Below are positions 18,824 to 30,091 of a stretch of 34,002 nt of DNA, one piece after another. The position numbers and the translations under genes were made by a program. The DNA lies in the NCBI GenBank assembly GCA_030426785.1, contig JAUHXY010000012.1, forward strand, positions 1 to 34,002, given 5' to 3'. Position 1 is the first letter of the stretch; each line of letters begins with the position of its first letter. A model generated the notes under the pieces. The model did not search any database and was not told where the DNA came from. It saw only the letters and a program-made list of their open reading frames with translations. The DNA comes from a bacterium (GTDB taxonomy: Bacteria; Planctomycetota; UBA1135; GCA-002686595).

Positions 18824-21328
18824 ATGGCCCGCGAGCGCTTGCCCATCGATGGGCTCCTGCCCGAGGTGATCGCCAGCCTGCGCGCCCACCCGAACCTGGT
18901 GCTGGAAGCGCCGACGGGGGCGGGCAAAACCACGCGCGTGCCACCGGCGCTCTTGGACGAGCTCTTCGAAGGGGGCCCTGACACGGTCATCCTGGTGGAG
19001 CCGCGCCGCTTCGCCGTGCGCGCTGCGGCTCGCCGCATGGCCGCCGAGCGTGGGGAACGAGTGGGTGAGACGGTCGGTTACAGCGTGCGCCTCGATCGTC
19101 AGACCAGCGCGGCGACTCGCGTGCTCGTGGTGACCCCAGGCATTCTGCTGCGCCGCTTGCTGGACGACCCGTTCCTCGAAGGGGTCGGGGCGATCGTCTT
19201 CGACGAGTTCCACGAACGCGGTTTGGACGCTGACCTCGCCCTCGCTGCGGCGCGCCAAATCCAACGATCGGTGCGTCCGGAGTTGCGCTTGGTGCTCATG
19301 TCGGCCACTTTGGACGCGACGCGCTTGCAGGCTTGGCTCGGGACCGAAGCCGGCCCCGCAGCGCGGCTCGTGTCCGAAGGCCGTACCTTTCCGGTCGTGG
19401 TGCACCACCGGCCCGCCCCGCGTGAGGCGCGCCTCGAAGACTCGATCGCGGCCCTCGTGCGCGCCGCCCACGATGCCGTCGATGGCCACTTGCTGGTCTT
19501 TCTGCCCGGACGGGGCGAGATCCGCCGCTGCGCCCAAGCCCTCGAAGGCGCCGCCCAACAACGCAACGTCGAGCTGCTCGAGTTGTACGGTGAAATGAAT
19601 CCGCGCGATCAGGATCGCGTCATGGAGCCGAGCACCCGCCGGCGTTGGATCCTGGCGACCAACGTGGCGGAGTCGTCGGTCACCGTGCCCGGCGTCGTGG
19701 GGGTCATCGACAGTGGGTTGCATCGACGCATGGAGCAGGATCCCGCCAGCGGCTTGGATCGTTTGGTGCTCACGCGCATCAGCTTGGCTTCCGCGCAGCA
19801 GCGCACCGGTCGAGCGGGGCGCACCGCGCCCGGCCAAGCTTGGCGTTTGTGGGCGGCCCACGAGGAAGGTGCTATGGCACCTTACGATCCGCCCGAAGTG
19901 CGTCGCGTGGACCCGACCCAAGCCATCCTGTGGCTGCTCGCGTTCGGGGAATCGGATCCGGCCGCCTTTGCGTGGTTCGAAGCACCCTCCGAAGTGCATT
20001 TGCGGACGGCCTTGGAGCTGCTGCAACGCTTGGGCGCTTGGCGACCGGGCGTGGGGCTCACCGAGCGTGGCAAGGCGCTGGCCGAACTGCCGTTGCATCC
20101 GCGCCTCGCCTGTTTGTTGCTCGAAGGCGCGCGGTTTGGCGTATTGCCGCGGGCGGCGCTCGCGGTGGCTCTGTGTTCCGAGCGTTGGCCCTTCGACGAC
20201 CTGCAGCGCGAAGCGCAGCACCACTCGGATTCGGACCTTTTGGACGCGGTCGAAGCGTTGGAGGGATGGCGCGATCGAGGCACGCGCCACGCGGGGGTGC
20301 GTCCGTTGCGGGTCGGGCCCGCCAAGACTCTGCTGCGCTTGGCACAGCGTTTCGAACGCATGGTGCCGAAGTCGAAATCAGCGCGAGGCGGCTCACCCGA
20401 CGAGGGACTCCTGCGCGCGATCGCCTGGGCCTTCCGCGACCGTTTGGCCGTGCGGCGGGCCCAAGACCCGACGCGCGCCCTGCTGGTGGGGGGCCGCGGC
20501 ATCCGCATCGCTCCGCAGAGCGCGGTTCACGACGCCCCATGCTTTGTGGCGGTCGAGGTGGTGCAAGCCCACGGCGAGGCGTCGACGCGGGTGCTTTCGC
20601 GCGTCGATCCCGATTGGTATGAGCCGGAAGCGCAGGACACGGTCGAAAGCATGCGTTTCGAACCCGAGGGCCAACGGGTGCAGGCCTTTCGCCAGCGACG
20701 AGTGGACGGCTTGGTGCTCGAAGAGAAACCGGTGCCGATCGAGGACTGGGAGGCGGCGCGCACCTGTTTGGTGGAGGCGGCCCGTCGGGCCGATCCGGTG
20801 CCCTTGCCCCTCGACGATCCGGCGGTGGCCTCGTTTTTGGAGCGGGTGCGCTTTTTGGCCCACCACTTGCCCGAAGAGCCTTGGCCAGACCTCAGTCGGG
20901 AGGCATGCCTCGAACTCCTGCCGGACTTGGCCCACGGCCTCAAGAGCTTTGCGGAGTTGCGTCGCGCGCCGCTGTTGGAGCATTTGCAAGCTCGCCTGAA
21001 TCGGCATCTCACGCAACTTCTGGCGCGCGAAGCCCCCGCTCGATTGACCCTGCCAAACGGTCGCCAAGCGCGCCTGACCTACGAAGGCGACAAAGCGCCC
21101 GTCCTCGCGACGCGCATCCAAGACCTGTTCGGGTGGGAGCAAACCCCGCGGGTGGCGCGAGGCCGAGTGCCCGTCTTGCTGCATCTTTTGGCTCCGAACG
21201 GCCGGCCCCAACAGGTGACCGACGACCTGCAGAGCTTCTGGGATACGACCTACGCCGTCGTGCGCAAGGACCTGCGCCGACGCTATCCCAAGCACGCTTG
21301 GCCCGAGGATCCCCGTTCGCTGCGCTAG
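18824..21328 (+). CDS. hrpB: ATP-dependent helicase HrpB (DEAH/RHA family)
   Basis: Walker A APTGAGKTTRVP, DEFHERGLDADL, SATLDATRL, ATNVAESSVTVPGV, QRTGRAGRTAPG, HrpB-type C-terminus. Confidence 0.95.
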   Translation: MARERLPIDGLLPEVIASLRAHPNLVLEAPTGAGKTTRVPPALLDELFEGGPDTVILVEPRRFAVRAAARRMAAERGERVGETVGYSVRLDRQTSAATRVLVVTPGILLRRLLDDPFLEGVGAIVFDEFHERGLDADLALAAARQIQRSVRPELRLVLMSATLDATRLQAWLGTEAGPAARLVSEGRTFPVVVHHRPAPREARLEDSIAALVRAAHDAVDGHLLVFLPGRGEIRRCAQALEGAAQQRNVELLELYGEMNPRDQDRVMEPSTRRRWILATNVAESSVTVPGVVGVIDSGLHRRMEQDPASGLDRLVLTRISLASAQQRTGRAGRTAPGQAWRLWAAHEEGAMAPYDPPEVRRVDPTQAILWLLAFGESDPAAFAWFEAPSEVHLRTALELLQRLGAWRPGVGLTERGKALAELPLHPRLACLLLEGARFGVLPRAALAVALCSERWPFDDLQREAQHHSDSDLLDAVEALEGWRDRGTRHAGVRPLRVGPAKTLLRLAQRFERMVPKSKSARGGSPDEGLLRAIAWAFRDRLAVRRAQDPTRALLVGGRGIRIAPQSAVHDAPCFVAVEVVQAHGEASTRVLSRVDPDWYEPEAQDTVESMRFEPEGQRVQAFRQRRVDGLVLEEKPVPIEDWEAARTCLVEAARRADPVPLPLDDPAVASFLERVRFLAHHLPEEPWPDLSREACLELLPDLAHGLKSFAELRRAPLLEHLQARLNRHLTQLLAREAPARLTLPNGRQARLTYEGDKAPVLATRIQDLFGWEQTPRVARGRVPVLLHLLAPNGRPQQVTDDLQSFWDTTYAVVRKDLRRRYPKHAWPEDPRSLR

Positions 21329-21487
21329 GCGTGGGGGGGGAAGCCGCGGTGCATCGCATTGAGCCGCGGCGGGACTCATAGCGAGAGGAAGGCGCACAGC
21401 GAGACGAGCCTTCGGTGCGGTCGCAGGCGCGACCCGACCGGCGGGTCCGTAGGGGGATACGGTTTTTTAGTCGAACCGCACACTGCC

Positions 21488-22063
21488 ATGAACCGACCAG
21501 CCGTACCGCTTTGGGCTATCGCCTTCGCCCTCTGTTTGGGTTCCTGCCGGAGCCTAGAGCACAAGACCGCCATCGAAGGCCGCTTCGAAATGGTCGAGAC
21601 CGATGAGGAACTGTATCAAGACGCGGGCGAGCCGGTGGGGGGCTCCGTCGCGCTGCTCTCGATGCCGATCCAGGGGGCTTCGCACCGCCTCGGATGGGAG
21701 ATTGGAGTGGGGCGCAGCGAAGACTCTTTCGACCTCGCGCTGGGGGAATACACCCTGCAATCCGAGGATGCTTGGGTGGGCTTGCGCTACAGCTTCCTGG
21801 ACGGCCATTGGCGTCCCTACGTGAGTGCGGGAGCTCAATTCACCCAACACGAAGTGACCCTCGACTTCATGGGGGTGGAGACCATCCGGCGCACCGACGA
21901 CATCGGACCCTATGTGGAGGCGGGTCTGCAGTTGCGCTTGTCCCGTGCTCTGCACGTCTCGCTCGGGTATCGGGAAACGATCGGTTTGGAAGGATCGCTG
22001 CCCCCCCTGGACCTGGATTTGGACAGCAGCCGCTCCTTCTTAGGCTTCGGCTGGAGCTTCTAA
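21488..22063 (+). CDS. outer-membrane beta-barrel-like lipoprotein
   Basis: Lipobox-like LCLGSC after a hydrophobic signal; alternating amphipathic strands; terminal aromatic FLGFGWSF. Confidence 0.65.
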   Translation: MNRPAVPLWAIAFALCLGSCRSLEHKTAIEGRFEMVETDEELYQDAGEPVGGSVALLSMPIQGASHRLGWEIGVGRSEDSFDLALGEYTLQSEDAWVGLRYSFLDGHWRPYVSAGAQFTQHEVTLDFMGVETIRRTDDIGPYVEAGLQLRLSRALHVSLGYRETIGLEGSLPPLDLDLDSSRSFLGFGWSF

Positions 22064-22123
22064 GGCCGTCGCAGGCGGGGTTTCCCATGACCCGCTGAGC
22101 GCGAACGAGTAGCCTACGCGCCG

Positions 22124-23611
22124 ATGAGCGCCGCCCCTTCGTTTCGCAAATCCGCCGCCGTCATGGTCGTGCGGTCGACCGACCGCGGTGCGGAAGTGTT
22201 GCTCGTGCAGCGCAACCCGAAGCTGCGCTTCTTTGGCGGCTACTGGGCGTTCCCCGGAGGCGTGGCGGACCGCATGCCGGATGGCGGACGGGAGGACTTC
22301 CTCACCTGCGCCGCGCGGGAGTTGTTCGAAGAAACGGGCCTGCACTTTGCCCCCGAGTTGCGCGCTCTGTCCCCCGCGCACCGCACCGCGCTGCGCCGAC
22401 GATTGCTGGAAGAGGAGGGCTCTGCAGCGCGACCGACCGTCGCTTGGCACGTCGACGCCCCGCTGCAACCCCTGGGACAACTGCGCACCCCCGCGTTCGC
22501 GCCGGTTCGCTATCGCACCCAGTTCTATCGTTGCGATCTGCCCCCTGGGCAAGAGCCCGAGATTTGGCCAGGAGAGCTCGCTGCCGCCGAGTTCGTCGGT
22601 GTGGAGAAGGTGCTGGCGCAGTGGCGCCGGGGCGAACGTTTGATCGTACCGCCCGTGCGCACTCTGCTCGAGTGTTGGCACGAGGCCGGTGCAGAGGCCT
22701 TCGCGGAGCACGCCCGTGTGCGTTGCGAGGCGTTTGAGTCCGGGGCGATCGCTCCGATCATGAATTCTCCGGGCATCTGCATGATTCCGTTGCGCACCCC
22801 GACCGTGCCACCTGCGACGACCACCAACCACTATTTGGTGGGGCACGAGCGTTTGGTCTTGATCGATCCCGGCACGCCTTATCCCGAGGAGCAAGCGCGC
22901 TTGATGGGATTCCTCGACGAGCGCATCGCGCGCGGAGCTCGGTTCGAAGCCTTGGTGCTGACCCATCGCCACCACGATCACGTGGCCGCCGTGCCCGCCT
23001 TGGAGCGGCGCTACGGAGTGCCCGTTCTCGCCCACGCGGATACTCTGGCCCAACTACCGTTTGCGGTGCAGCGTCCCGTGGAGTGCCACGACGGGCAGCG
23101 CATCGAACTTGGCGCCGCACCCGACGGGTCTCCCCATTGGGCGCTGGTGGCGCTGCACACGCCGGGGCACGCTGCTGGGCACTTCGTCTTCCGGGATACG
23201 CGCTACGGGGCCATGCTGGGCGGGGATTTGGCTTCCACCATGTCGACGATCGTGATCGAGCCGCCGGAAGGTCACCTCGCGACCTATCTGGACAGTTTGC
23301 AGCGGGCTATCGACGCCAAGCCGGGCTTGTTTTACCCGGCTCACGGCCCCGTGGCCCGGGATGGCGTGGCGTTGCTGCGCGGATACCTGCAGCACCGACG
23401 GGTGCGGGAGGAGCGTTTGGTGGCGCTGCTAGCCGACCGCGCTTGGGAGGACGAACAGGAATTGGTCGAGGCGGTGTACACCGACGTGGCGCCGGAGGTG
23501 CACGGTTTGGCGCTGCATTCCCTGCGTGCGGGTTTGATCAAGTTGGAGGAAGAGGGCCGCGCGAGGCGTGGGGAACGGGGTTGGGTCGGGGTTGGCGAGG
23601 GGGCTGCCTAG
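22124..23611 (+). CDS. Nudix hydrolase - metallo-beta-lactamase fusion protein
   Basis: Nudix region GGYWAFPGGVADRM...REDFLTCAARELFEETGL; MBL motifs THRHHDHVAAV, HTPGHAAGHFVF, LGGDLAS, and a LACTB2-like C-terminal tail. Confidence 0.88.
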   Translation: MSAAPSFRKSAAVMVVRSTDRGAEVLLVQRNPKLRFFGGYWAFPGGVADRMPDGGREDFLTCAARELFEETGLHFAPELRALSPAHRTALRRRLLEEEGSAARPTVAWHVDAPLQPLGQLRTPAFAPVRYRTQFYRCDLPPGQEPEIWPGELAAAEFVGVEKVLAQWRRGERLIVPPVRTLLECWHEAGAEAFAEHARVRCEAFESGAIAPIMNSPGICMIPLRTPTVPPATTTNHYLVGHERLVLIDPGTPYPEEQARLMGFLDERIARGARFEALVLTHRHHDHVAAVPALERRYGVPVLAHADTLAQLPFAVQRPVECHDGQRIELGAAPDGSPHWALVALHTPGHAAGHFVFRDTRYGAMLGGDLASTMSTIVIEPPEGHLATYLDSLQRAIDAKPGLFYPAHGPVARDGVALLRGYLQHRRVREERLVALLADRAWEDEQELVEAVYTDVAPEVHGLALHSLRAGLIKLEEEGRARRGERGWVGVGEGAA

Positions 23612-23739
23612 GTGGACCTCGAGCGGAGTTCGCCGTCTCTAACCATCCCTAGCCCCCGCCCGCCCGGGTTGAGACCGGTCCCAGCCTCGCGGGTGGCAGC
23701 GAATGGTGTAAGGGATGCGTTGCCCGCGCACCTGCGTGC

Positions 23740-24650
23740 TCAACGGCCCGCCAATTCCGCACGGTAGCGCCGGCGTGCCAACGCAGCTTCCCGTTTGGGC
23801 TCCGTCAAACGGAACACCTGCGCGCGCAACTCGGGCAACGACCAACGCACCTGTTCCTCCCGCAAACCCCAATCGGCGCGCACGACTTGATCCATGACGG
23901 TCACCAGCAAAGCCAAACACGCGTCGAGTTTGGGGTGCAACAGATCCACCTGCAGAATGCGATCCATGGGGCCTTCCAGGGTTTGACCGTGGGGCAAGAG
24001 CATCGGTTCCCCTTGTCCCAACGCTTCCAGGAATCCTGAGATGGGTACGAGCACGACGTGGTCGCGCTCGGCGGCCCATTCCCGGACACGCGCATTCATG
24101 GCGGCGCGGGTGCTCTCGTCTGGGATCATCGAGGGGAACACGATGGGGCCCTTCAGAATCTCGTGACGGCCCTGCAGCGCGCGGCGAATGTCGGGGTAAT
24201 CGCCGATGACGATGGGGCAAGACAAGCGCTCCAACTCGCGCAAACCTGCCTCAAGCCCTTGCAAGCGATCCTGTTCCCGGTCCCAGTGAAACGACATGCC
24301 GTACCAAAACAGGAAGTCTGCGGCGATCACCAAGGTGGGGTCATGGGCCACCGCTTGGTCCATGAGCATGCGGCCGTTGTAGCGTGGGCTCAGGAAGAAG
24401 GGATTGAAACCTAGGTTGAGGGTTTCCGGTTGCGGATCCACCCACGCGGCGTCCACGAGGCGAGCGAAAGGGGTCGCCACCTCCAGTTCTTTGCACAACC
24501 CCAGGCCCGCCGACAAGCTGGCGCCCATCACGACCACCCGTTCGGTTAGCGCCGGGGGAGCGGATTCCTGGGCGCGGGCGGCGGGGGCGCTCGTCCAGCA
24601 AACACTGACGGCGGAGAGGGTGACCAGCAACAGGAGCGAGAGGGTGCGAT

Positions 24651-24654
<4 letters not shown>
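23740..24654 (-). CDS. secreted SGNH/GDSL hydrolase-like protein
   Basis: Signal peptide MNRTLSLLLLVTLSAVSVCWTSAPAARA; block I-like VVVMGASLSAGLG; C-terminal DLLHP possible D-x-x-H block. Confidence 0.65.
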
Positions 24655-26120
<1,466 letters not shown>

Positions 26121-26266
26121 GATCGTCGCGGGGCGGTTTGCGGTGTTGGGGTGGAAGTGCAGCGCGCCATGGGGGATCATAAGGGGCCGGTCGAGCCGCG
26201 CCCAGCGCGGGCCAGCCTTCTTGGTGGCTCCGGCCACCGTTCCCGAATCGCCCCACGACTCACCCG

Positions 26267-27079
26267 ATGAAATCCCCGCGCATCGTCCTGATCACCGGCG
26301 CGACCGGCGGCATCGGTGGTGCGTTGGCCGAGGCCTTCTTGCAGGCGGGCGACCACGTGGTGCTCGCCGGTCGACGCCAGGAGGCTTTGGAGGCTCGGCA
26401 AGCAGAGCTCGGTTCCCCCGAACGCACGGGTCTCGTCGTGATGGATGTGGCCGATCCCGCGTCGATCCACAGCGCACTGCAAACCGTACACGAGCGTTGG
26501 GGCCACCCCGAGATCTTGGTGAACAACGCGGGCATCGCGATCAGCGCGCCCTTGCGCAAAGGCGAAGAGCTCGCCGAAGCGCACATGGCGGTGAACTATC
26601 ACGGACCGCGCCGCTTGCTGGAGGCCTGCTTGCCCGATCTGCTCGCCCAGGGCCGCGGTCACGTGGTGCAAATCGCCTCCTCCGCCGGTTTGTACGGGTA
26701 TTCCTACACCAGCGCCTACTGCGCCTCCAAACACGCCTTGCTGGGGTACACGCGGGCGGCCTCCCTAGAATTGCGCTCGAAGGGCATCGCCTTGCACACC
26801 TTATGCCCGCACTTCGTGGACAGCCCCATGACCCAAGCGAGCATCGAGCGCATCCAACAAACCACCGGCCAAAGCGCGAACGAAGCGCGTGCGGCTTTAG
26901 AGGCCATGAATCCCGACGGGTGCTTGGTGGCGCCGGAGCAGATCGCCGATCTCGCGGTGGAGTGCTGCGCCCGTGCCAAGAGCGGCGATGTTTGGGAGTT
27001 GACCGGTGAGAAGGTCGAAGCGGTCGCTTCGGGCTTCGCACTCGATCCGCCGCGTCCATCCAGCGAATCAACCTCATGA
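26267..27079 (+). CDS. short-chain dehydrogenase/reductase
   Basis: TGATGGIGGALAEAF, NNAGIAISAPL, YCASKHALLGY. Confidence 0.93.
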   Translation: MKSPRIVLITGATGGIGGALAEAFLQAGDHVVLAGRRQEALEARQAELGSPERTGLVVMDVADPASIHSALQTVHERWGHPEILVNNAGIAISAPLRKGEELAEAHMAVNYHGPRRLLEACLPDLLAQGRGHVVQIASSAGLYGYSYTSAYCASKHALLGYTRAASLELRSKGIALHTLCPHFVDSPMTQASIERIQQTTGQSANEARAALEAMNPDGCLVAPEQIADLAVECCARAKSGDVWELTGEKVEAVASGFALDPPRPSSESTS

Positions 27080-27528
27080 AAATGGAAATCATTCAGCCCC
27101 ACGGGTGGGCCGCGCCCAAGGGCTACTCCAACGGAATCTTGGTCAGCGGTCCTTGCCGTTGGTTGCACGTAGCGGGCCAAATCGCCTGGGATGCGCAGGC
27201 CCGCTTGGTGGGTGGACCCGAGTCTGCATCGGCGGAGGGGGCGGCGCGCGGCGGCCACTTCGGCAAGCAGTTCGCCCAGGCTTTGCGCAACGTCGTCGAC
27301 GTGGTGCGCAGTGCGGGCGGGCAACCCGAACACTTGGTCAGCATGACCGTGTACGTCACCGACAAACAGGCCTACCTGAACGACCTGCCGGCCGTGGGCC
27401 AAGCTTGGCGCGAGCTGGTGGGGCGCCACTACCCGGCCATGGCGCTGGTCCAGGTGGCGGACCTGTTGGAGGAAGGCGCGATGGTCGAAATCGAGGCGCG
27501 AGCGGCCTTGCCGGAGGCGGACGCCTAG
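27076..27528 (+). CDS. RidA family (YjgF/UK114) protein, probable enamine/imine deaminase
   Basis: GYSNGILVSGPCRWLHVAGQIAWD...AQALRNVVDVVRSAGGQPEHLVSMTVYVTD; ATGA overlap with the SDR gene. Confidence 0.88.
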   Translation: MKMEIIQPHGWAAPKGYSNGILVSGPCRWLHVAGQIAWDAQARLVGGPESASAEGAARGGHFGKQFAQALRNVVDVVRSAGGQPEHLVSMTVYVTDKQAYLNDLPAVGQAWRELVGRHYPAMALVQVADLLEEGAMVEIEARAALPEADA

Positions 27529-27598
27529 CCACGGCAGGCAGCGAAAAACATCCCCCTGGGTACCGTCTGCGGGGCGGATTTGCGATGGTAGGAGCGCC

Positions 27599-28438
27599 AT
27601 GAAAACCGCTTCCAGCCAATCCGCCAAGATCGACCCCGAACACTTCGACTACGAAGAGAAGGACGGCGTCGGCATCATCCGCCTCAATCGGCCCGATCGG
27701 CTCAACGCGTTGACGTTCGACTCCTATGCGGAGCTGCGCGACCTGTTCGTCACCCTGCGTAGCCGCGATGCGGTGCGCGCGGTGTTGTTGACGGGCACGG
27801 GCCGGGCCTTTTGTTCAGGCGGCGATGTGAAGGACATCATCGGACACTTGTTCGACGTGCCCGATCACAAGCTGTATGCCTTCACGCGCATGACCTGCGA
27901 CCTGATCGAGAACATGCGTCGCCTCGAGAAGCCGATCGTGGGGGCCCTCAACGGCACGACCTGCGGAGCGGGTGCGGTCATGGCGGCGGCCTGCGATTTG
28001 CGCATCGGAGCGGAGTCCGCCAAAATCGCGTTTCTGTTCACGCAGGTAGGGCTTTCAGGGGCCGACATGGGGGCGGGGTGGCTCTTGCCGCGCATCGTGG
28101 GACTTGGGCATGCCAGCGAGTTGTTGATGCTGGGCGAGTTCCTCTCGGCTCAACGCGCTTACGAAATCGGCTTGTACAACCAAGTCGTGCCCGGAGAGGA
28201 GCTGCAAGCCAAAGCCTGGGAATGGGCGCGCAAGTTGGCTCAGGGGCCGACCATGGGGCTCGCGGTCACCAAGCGCATGCTGAACGCCGAAGCCTCCATG
28301 TCCCTCGGCGAAGCCATGCAAGCGGAAGGCTGGGTACAGGCAGAATGCATGAAGCATCCCGACTACAAAGAGGCGTTCGACGCGTTCATCGAAAAACGCC
28401 CGAAGAACTTCGCCTCCAAGGTTTCCGATCGTCTCTAG
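27599..28438 (+). CDS. enoyl-CoA hydratase/isomerase family protein
   Basis: LNRPDRLNALTFDSYAEL, RAFCSGGDVKDI, EKPIVGALNGTTCGAGAVMAAACDLRIG, FTQVGLSGADMGAGWLLPRIVG. Confidence 0.95.
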   Translation: MKTASSQSAKIDPEHFDYEEKDGVGIIRLNRPDRLNALTFDSYAELRDLFVTLRSRDAVRAVLLTGTGRAFCSGGDVKDIIGHLFDVPDHKLYAFTRMTCDLIENMRRLEKPIVGALNGTTCGAGAVMAAACDLRIGAESAKIAFLFTQVGLSGADMGAGWLLPRIVGLGHASELLMLGEFLSAQRAYEIGLYNQVVPGEELQAKAWEWARKLAQGPTMGLAVTKRMLNAEASMSLGEAMQAEGWVQAECMKHPDYKEAFDAFIEKRPKNFASKVSDRL

Positions 28439-28441
28439 GTC

Positions 28442-29602
28442 ATGAATCTCTCCGAGTTGGAGGCGTTTGCGCGCACGGCCGCTGAGCGCATCGAAGCGGT
28501 CGAAGGCGAAGGCGAGCAAGCCCAGGTCGCTTTGCAGGTCCTGGCGGAAGGCGGTTGGCTGCGGTGGACCGTGCCTGCGGCGTGGGGTGGCGCGCAACAC
28601 GCGGGCGTCTCGGCCGAACGCATTGGCGTGCGCGCTTTGTGCGATGCACGCAAAACGTTCACTTACGCGTCGGGCATGCTGGACGTGATGTTCGTGGAGC
28701 AGGGGCTCGGCTCGTTTCCAATCGCTTTGGGGGCGGCGCAAGGTGATCGGGCGCCCTGGATGGAAGCGGTGTTCCAAGGCGTTTTGGCCGGCACGACCAT
28801 TTCAGCGTTTGCCCTCACCGAAACCGGTGCGGGCAGTGATTTGGCCGCGGTCGCGACCCGCGCGGAGGGAAACGCGGAACAGGGCTGGGTGTTGAACGGC
28901 GAGAAAACCTTCATCTCGAACGCAGGCATCGCGGGCTTCTACACGGTGCTCGCGCGCACCCAGGGCCAACCTGGGGATCGCGACGGGTTGAGCATGTTCT
29001 ACGTGCCTGCCGAGGCCGAAGGGGTTTCGGTGGAACGTTTTGCCGTCATGGCGCCGCACCCGATTGGTACCGTGCGTTTCGAGGGCGTGCGGCTGGAACC
29101 CGACCAATGCTTGGGCGCGCCCGGGAAGGGCATGGCCATCGCGCTCGGGACCTTGGCGACTTTCCGGACTTCGGTGGCGGCAGCTGCTTTGGGCTTCTCG
29201 CGTCGGGCCTTCGATGAATCGGTGCGGCATCTCGAGCAGCGGGTGCAGTTTGGGCGGCCGCTATCCGCCTTCCAGGGGCTACGCTTCGATTTGGCCGAGA
29301 TGGACGTGCGTCTGCGGGCGGGCGAACTGTTGATGCAGGAGGCGGCCGAATTGGTCGACCTCGAAGTGGACTCGGGCACCGAGGTGGCGCGGGCCAAATA
29401 CTACGCGACCGAAAACGCTTCTTGGATCTGTGACCGGGCGGTGCAACACCTGGGCGGGCTCGGGGTGAAGCGCGGCCAAATCGTGGAGCGTTTGTACCGT
29501 GAAGTGCGGGCGCTGCGGATTTACGAAGGGACGAGCGAAGTCCAAAAGCTGTTGCTCGGCAAAGCGGCACTCGAGCGTTTCCGCGAACGCAGCGTGGACT
29601 AA
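28442..29602 (+). CDS. acyl-CoA dehydrogenase family protein
   Basis: [88 protein letters not shown]. Confidence 0.95.
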   Translation: MNLSELEAFARTAAERIEAVEGEGEQAQVALQVLAEGGWLRWTVPAAWGGAQHAGVSAERIGVRALCDARKTFTYASGMLDVMFVEQGLGSFPIALGAAQGDRAPWMEAVFQGVLAGTTISAFALTETGAGSDLAAVATRAEGNAEQGWVLNGEKTFISNAGIAGFYTVLARTQGQPGDRDGLSMFYVPAEAEGVSVERFAVMAPHPIGTVRFEGVRLEPDQCLGAPGKGMAIALGTLATFRTSVAAAALGFSRRAFDESVRHLEQRVQFGRPLSAFQGLRFDLAEMDVRLRAGELLMQEAAELVDLEVDSGTEVARAKYYATENASWICDRAVQHLGGLGVKRGQIVERLYREVRALRIYEGTSEVQKLLLGKAALERFRERSVD

Positions 29603-29607
29603 TACCT

Positions 29608-29994
29608 ATGGCGAAGTTTCACAAACACATCCTGGTTTGCACCCACGAGCGGGCCGTCGGCAACTCCCGTGGTTGCTGCTTGCACTCCGATGGGGAGAAG
29701 GTCCTCGAAGCCTTCCGCAAATGGATCGCGGACCATGGTTTCAGGCGCATGATCCGGGCCAACCGCTCGGGGTGCCTGGATCAATGTGCGAAAGGGAGTG
29801 TTGTGGTCGTGTATCCCGACAACGTCTGGTACGGGGGCGTGAAGCCTTCCGATGTTCCCAAAATCATGCAGGAACACGTCCTGGGAGGCCGTTTGGTCGA
29901 GAATTTGCAAATCCCAGACGTCGAGTTGACGGGGATTCCCCTCGACAATCCGTCCATCGAGGGAGAAAATGCAGGGCCTGCCGCCCCCCTGTAG
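29608..29994 (+). CDS. thioredoxin-like [2Fe-2S] ferredoxin-domain protein
   Basis: CTHERAVGNSRGCC...RANRSGCLDQCAKGSVVVVYPDNVWYGGV, the cysteine layout of thioredoxin-like [2Fe-2S] proteins. Confidence 0.82.
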   Translation: MAKFHKHILVCTHERAVGNSRGCCLHSDGEKVLEAFRKWIADHGFRRMIRANRSGCLDQCAKGSVVVVYPDNVWYGGVKPSDVPKIMQEHVLGGRLVENLQIPDVELTGIPLDNPSIEGENAGPAAPL

Positions 29995-30091
29995 GCGCTT
30001 CCCGCACTGAGCGCCCTGTTCCTTCGGGATAGGCACGTTGGGGCCCGCTTTCCCGATCGCCCGGAAAAGGGAAGACCGATCCAAATCTTTT

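Noticed and set aside
18368-20290. 640-aa minus-strand ORF opposite the DUF1499-like gene and hrpB
   Set aside because: Antisense of strongly supported sense genes; translation lacks recognisable motifs.
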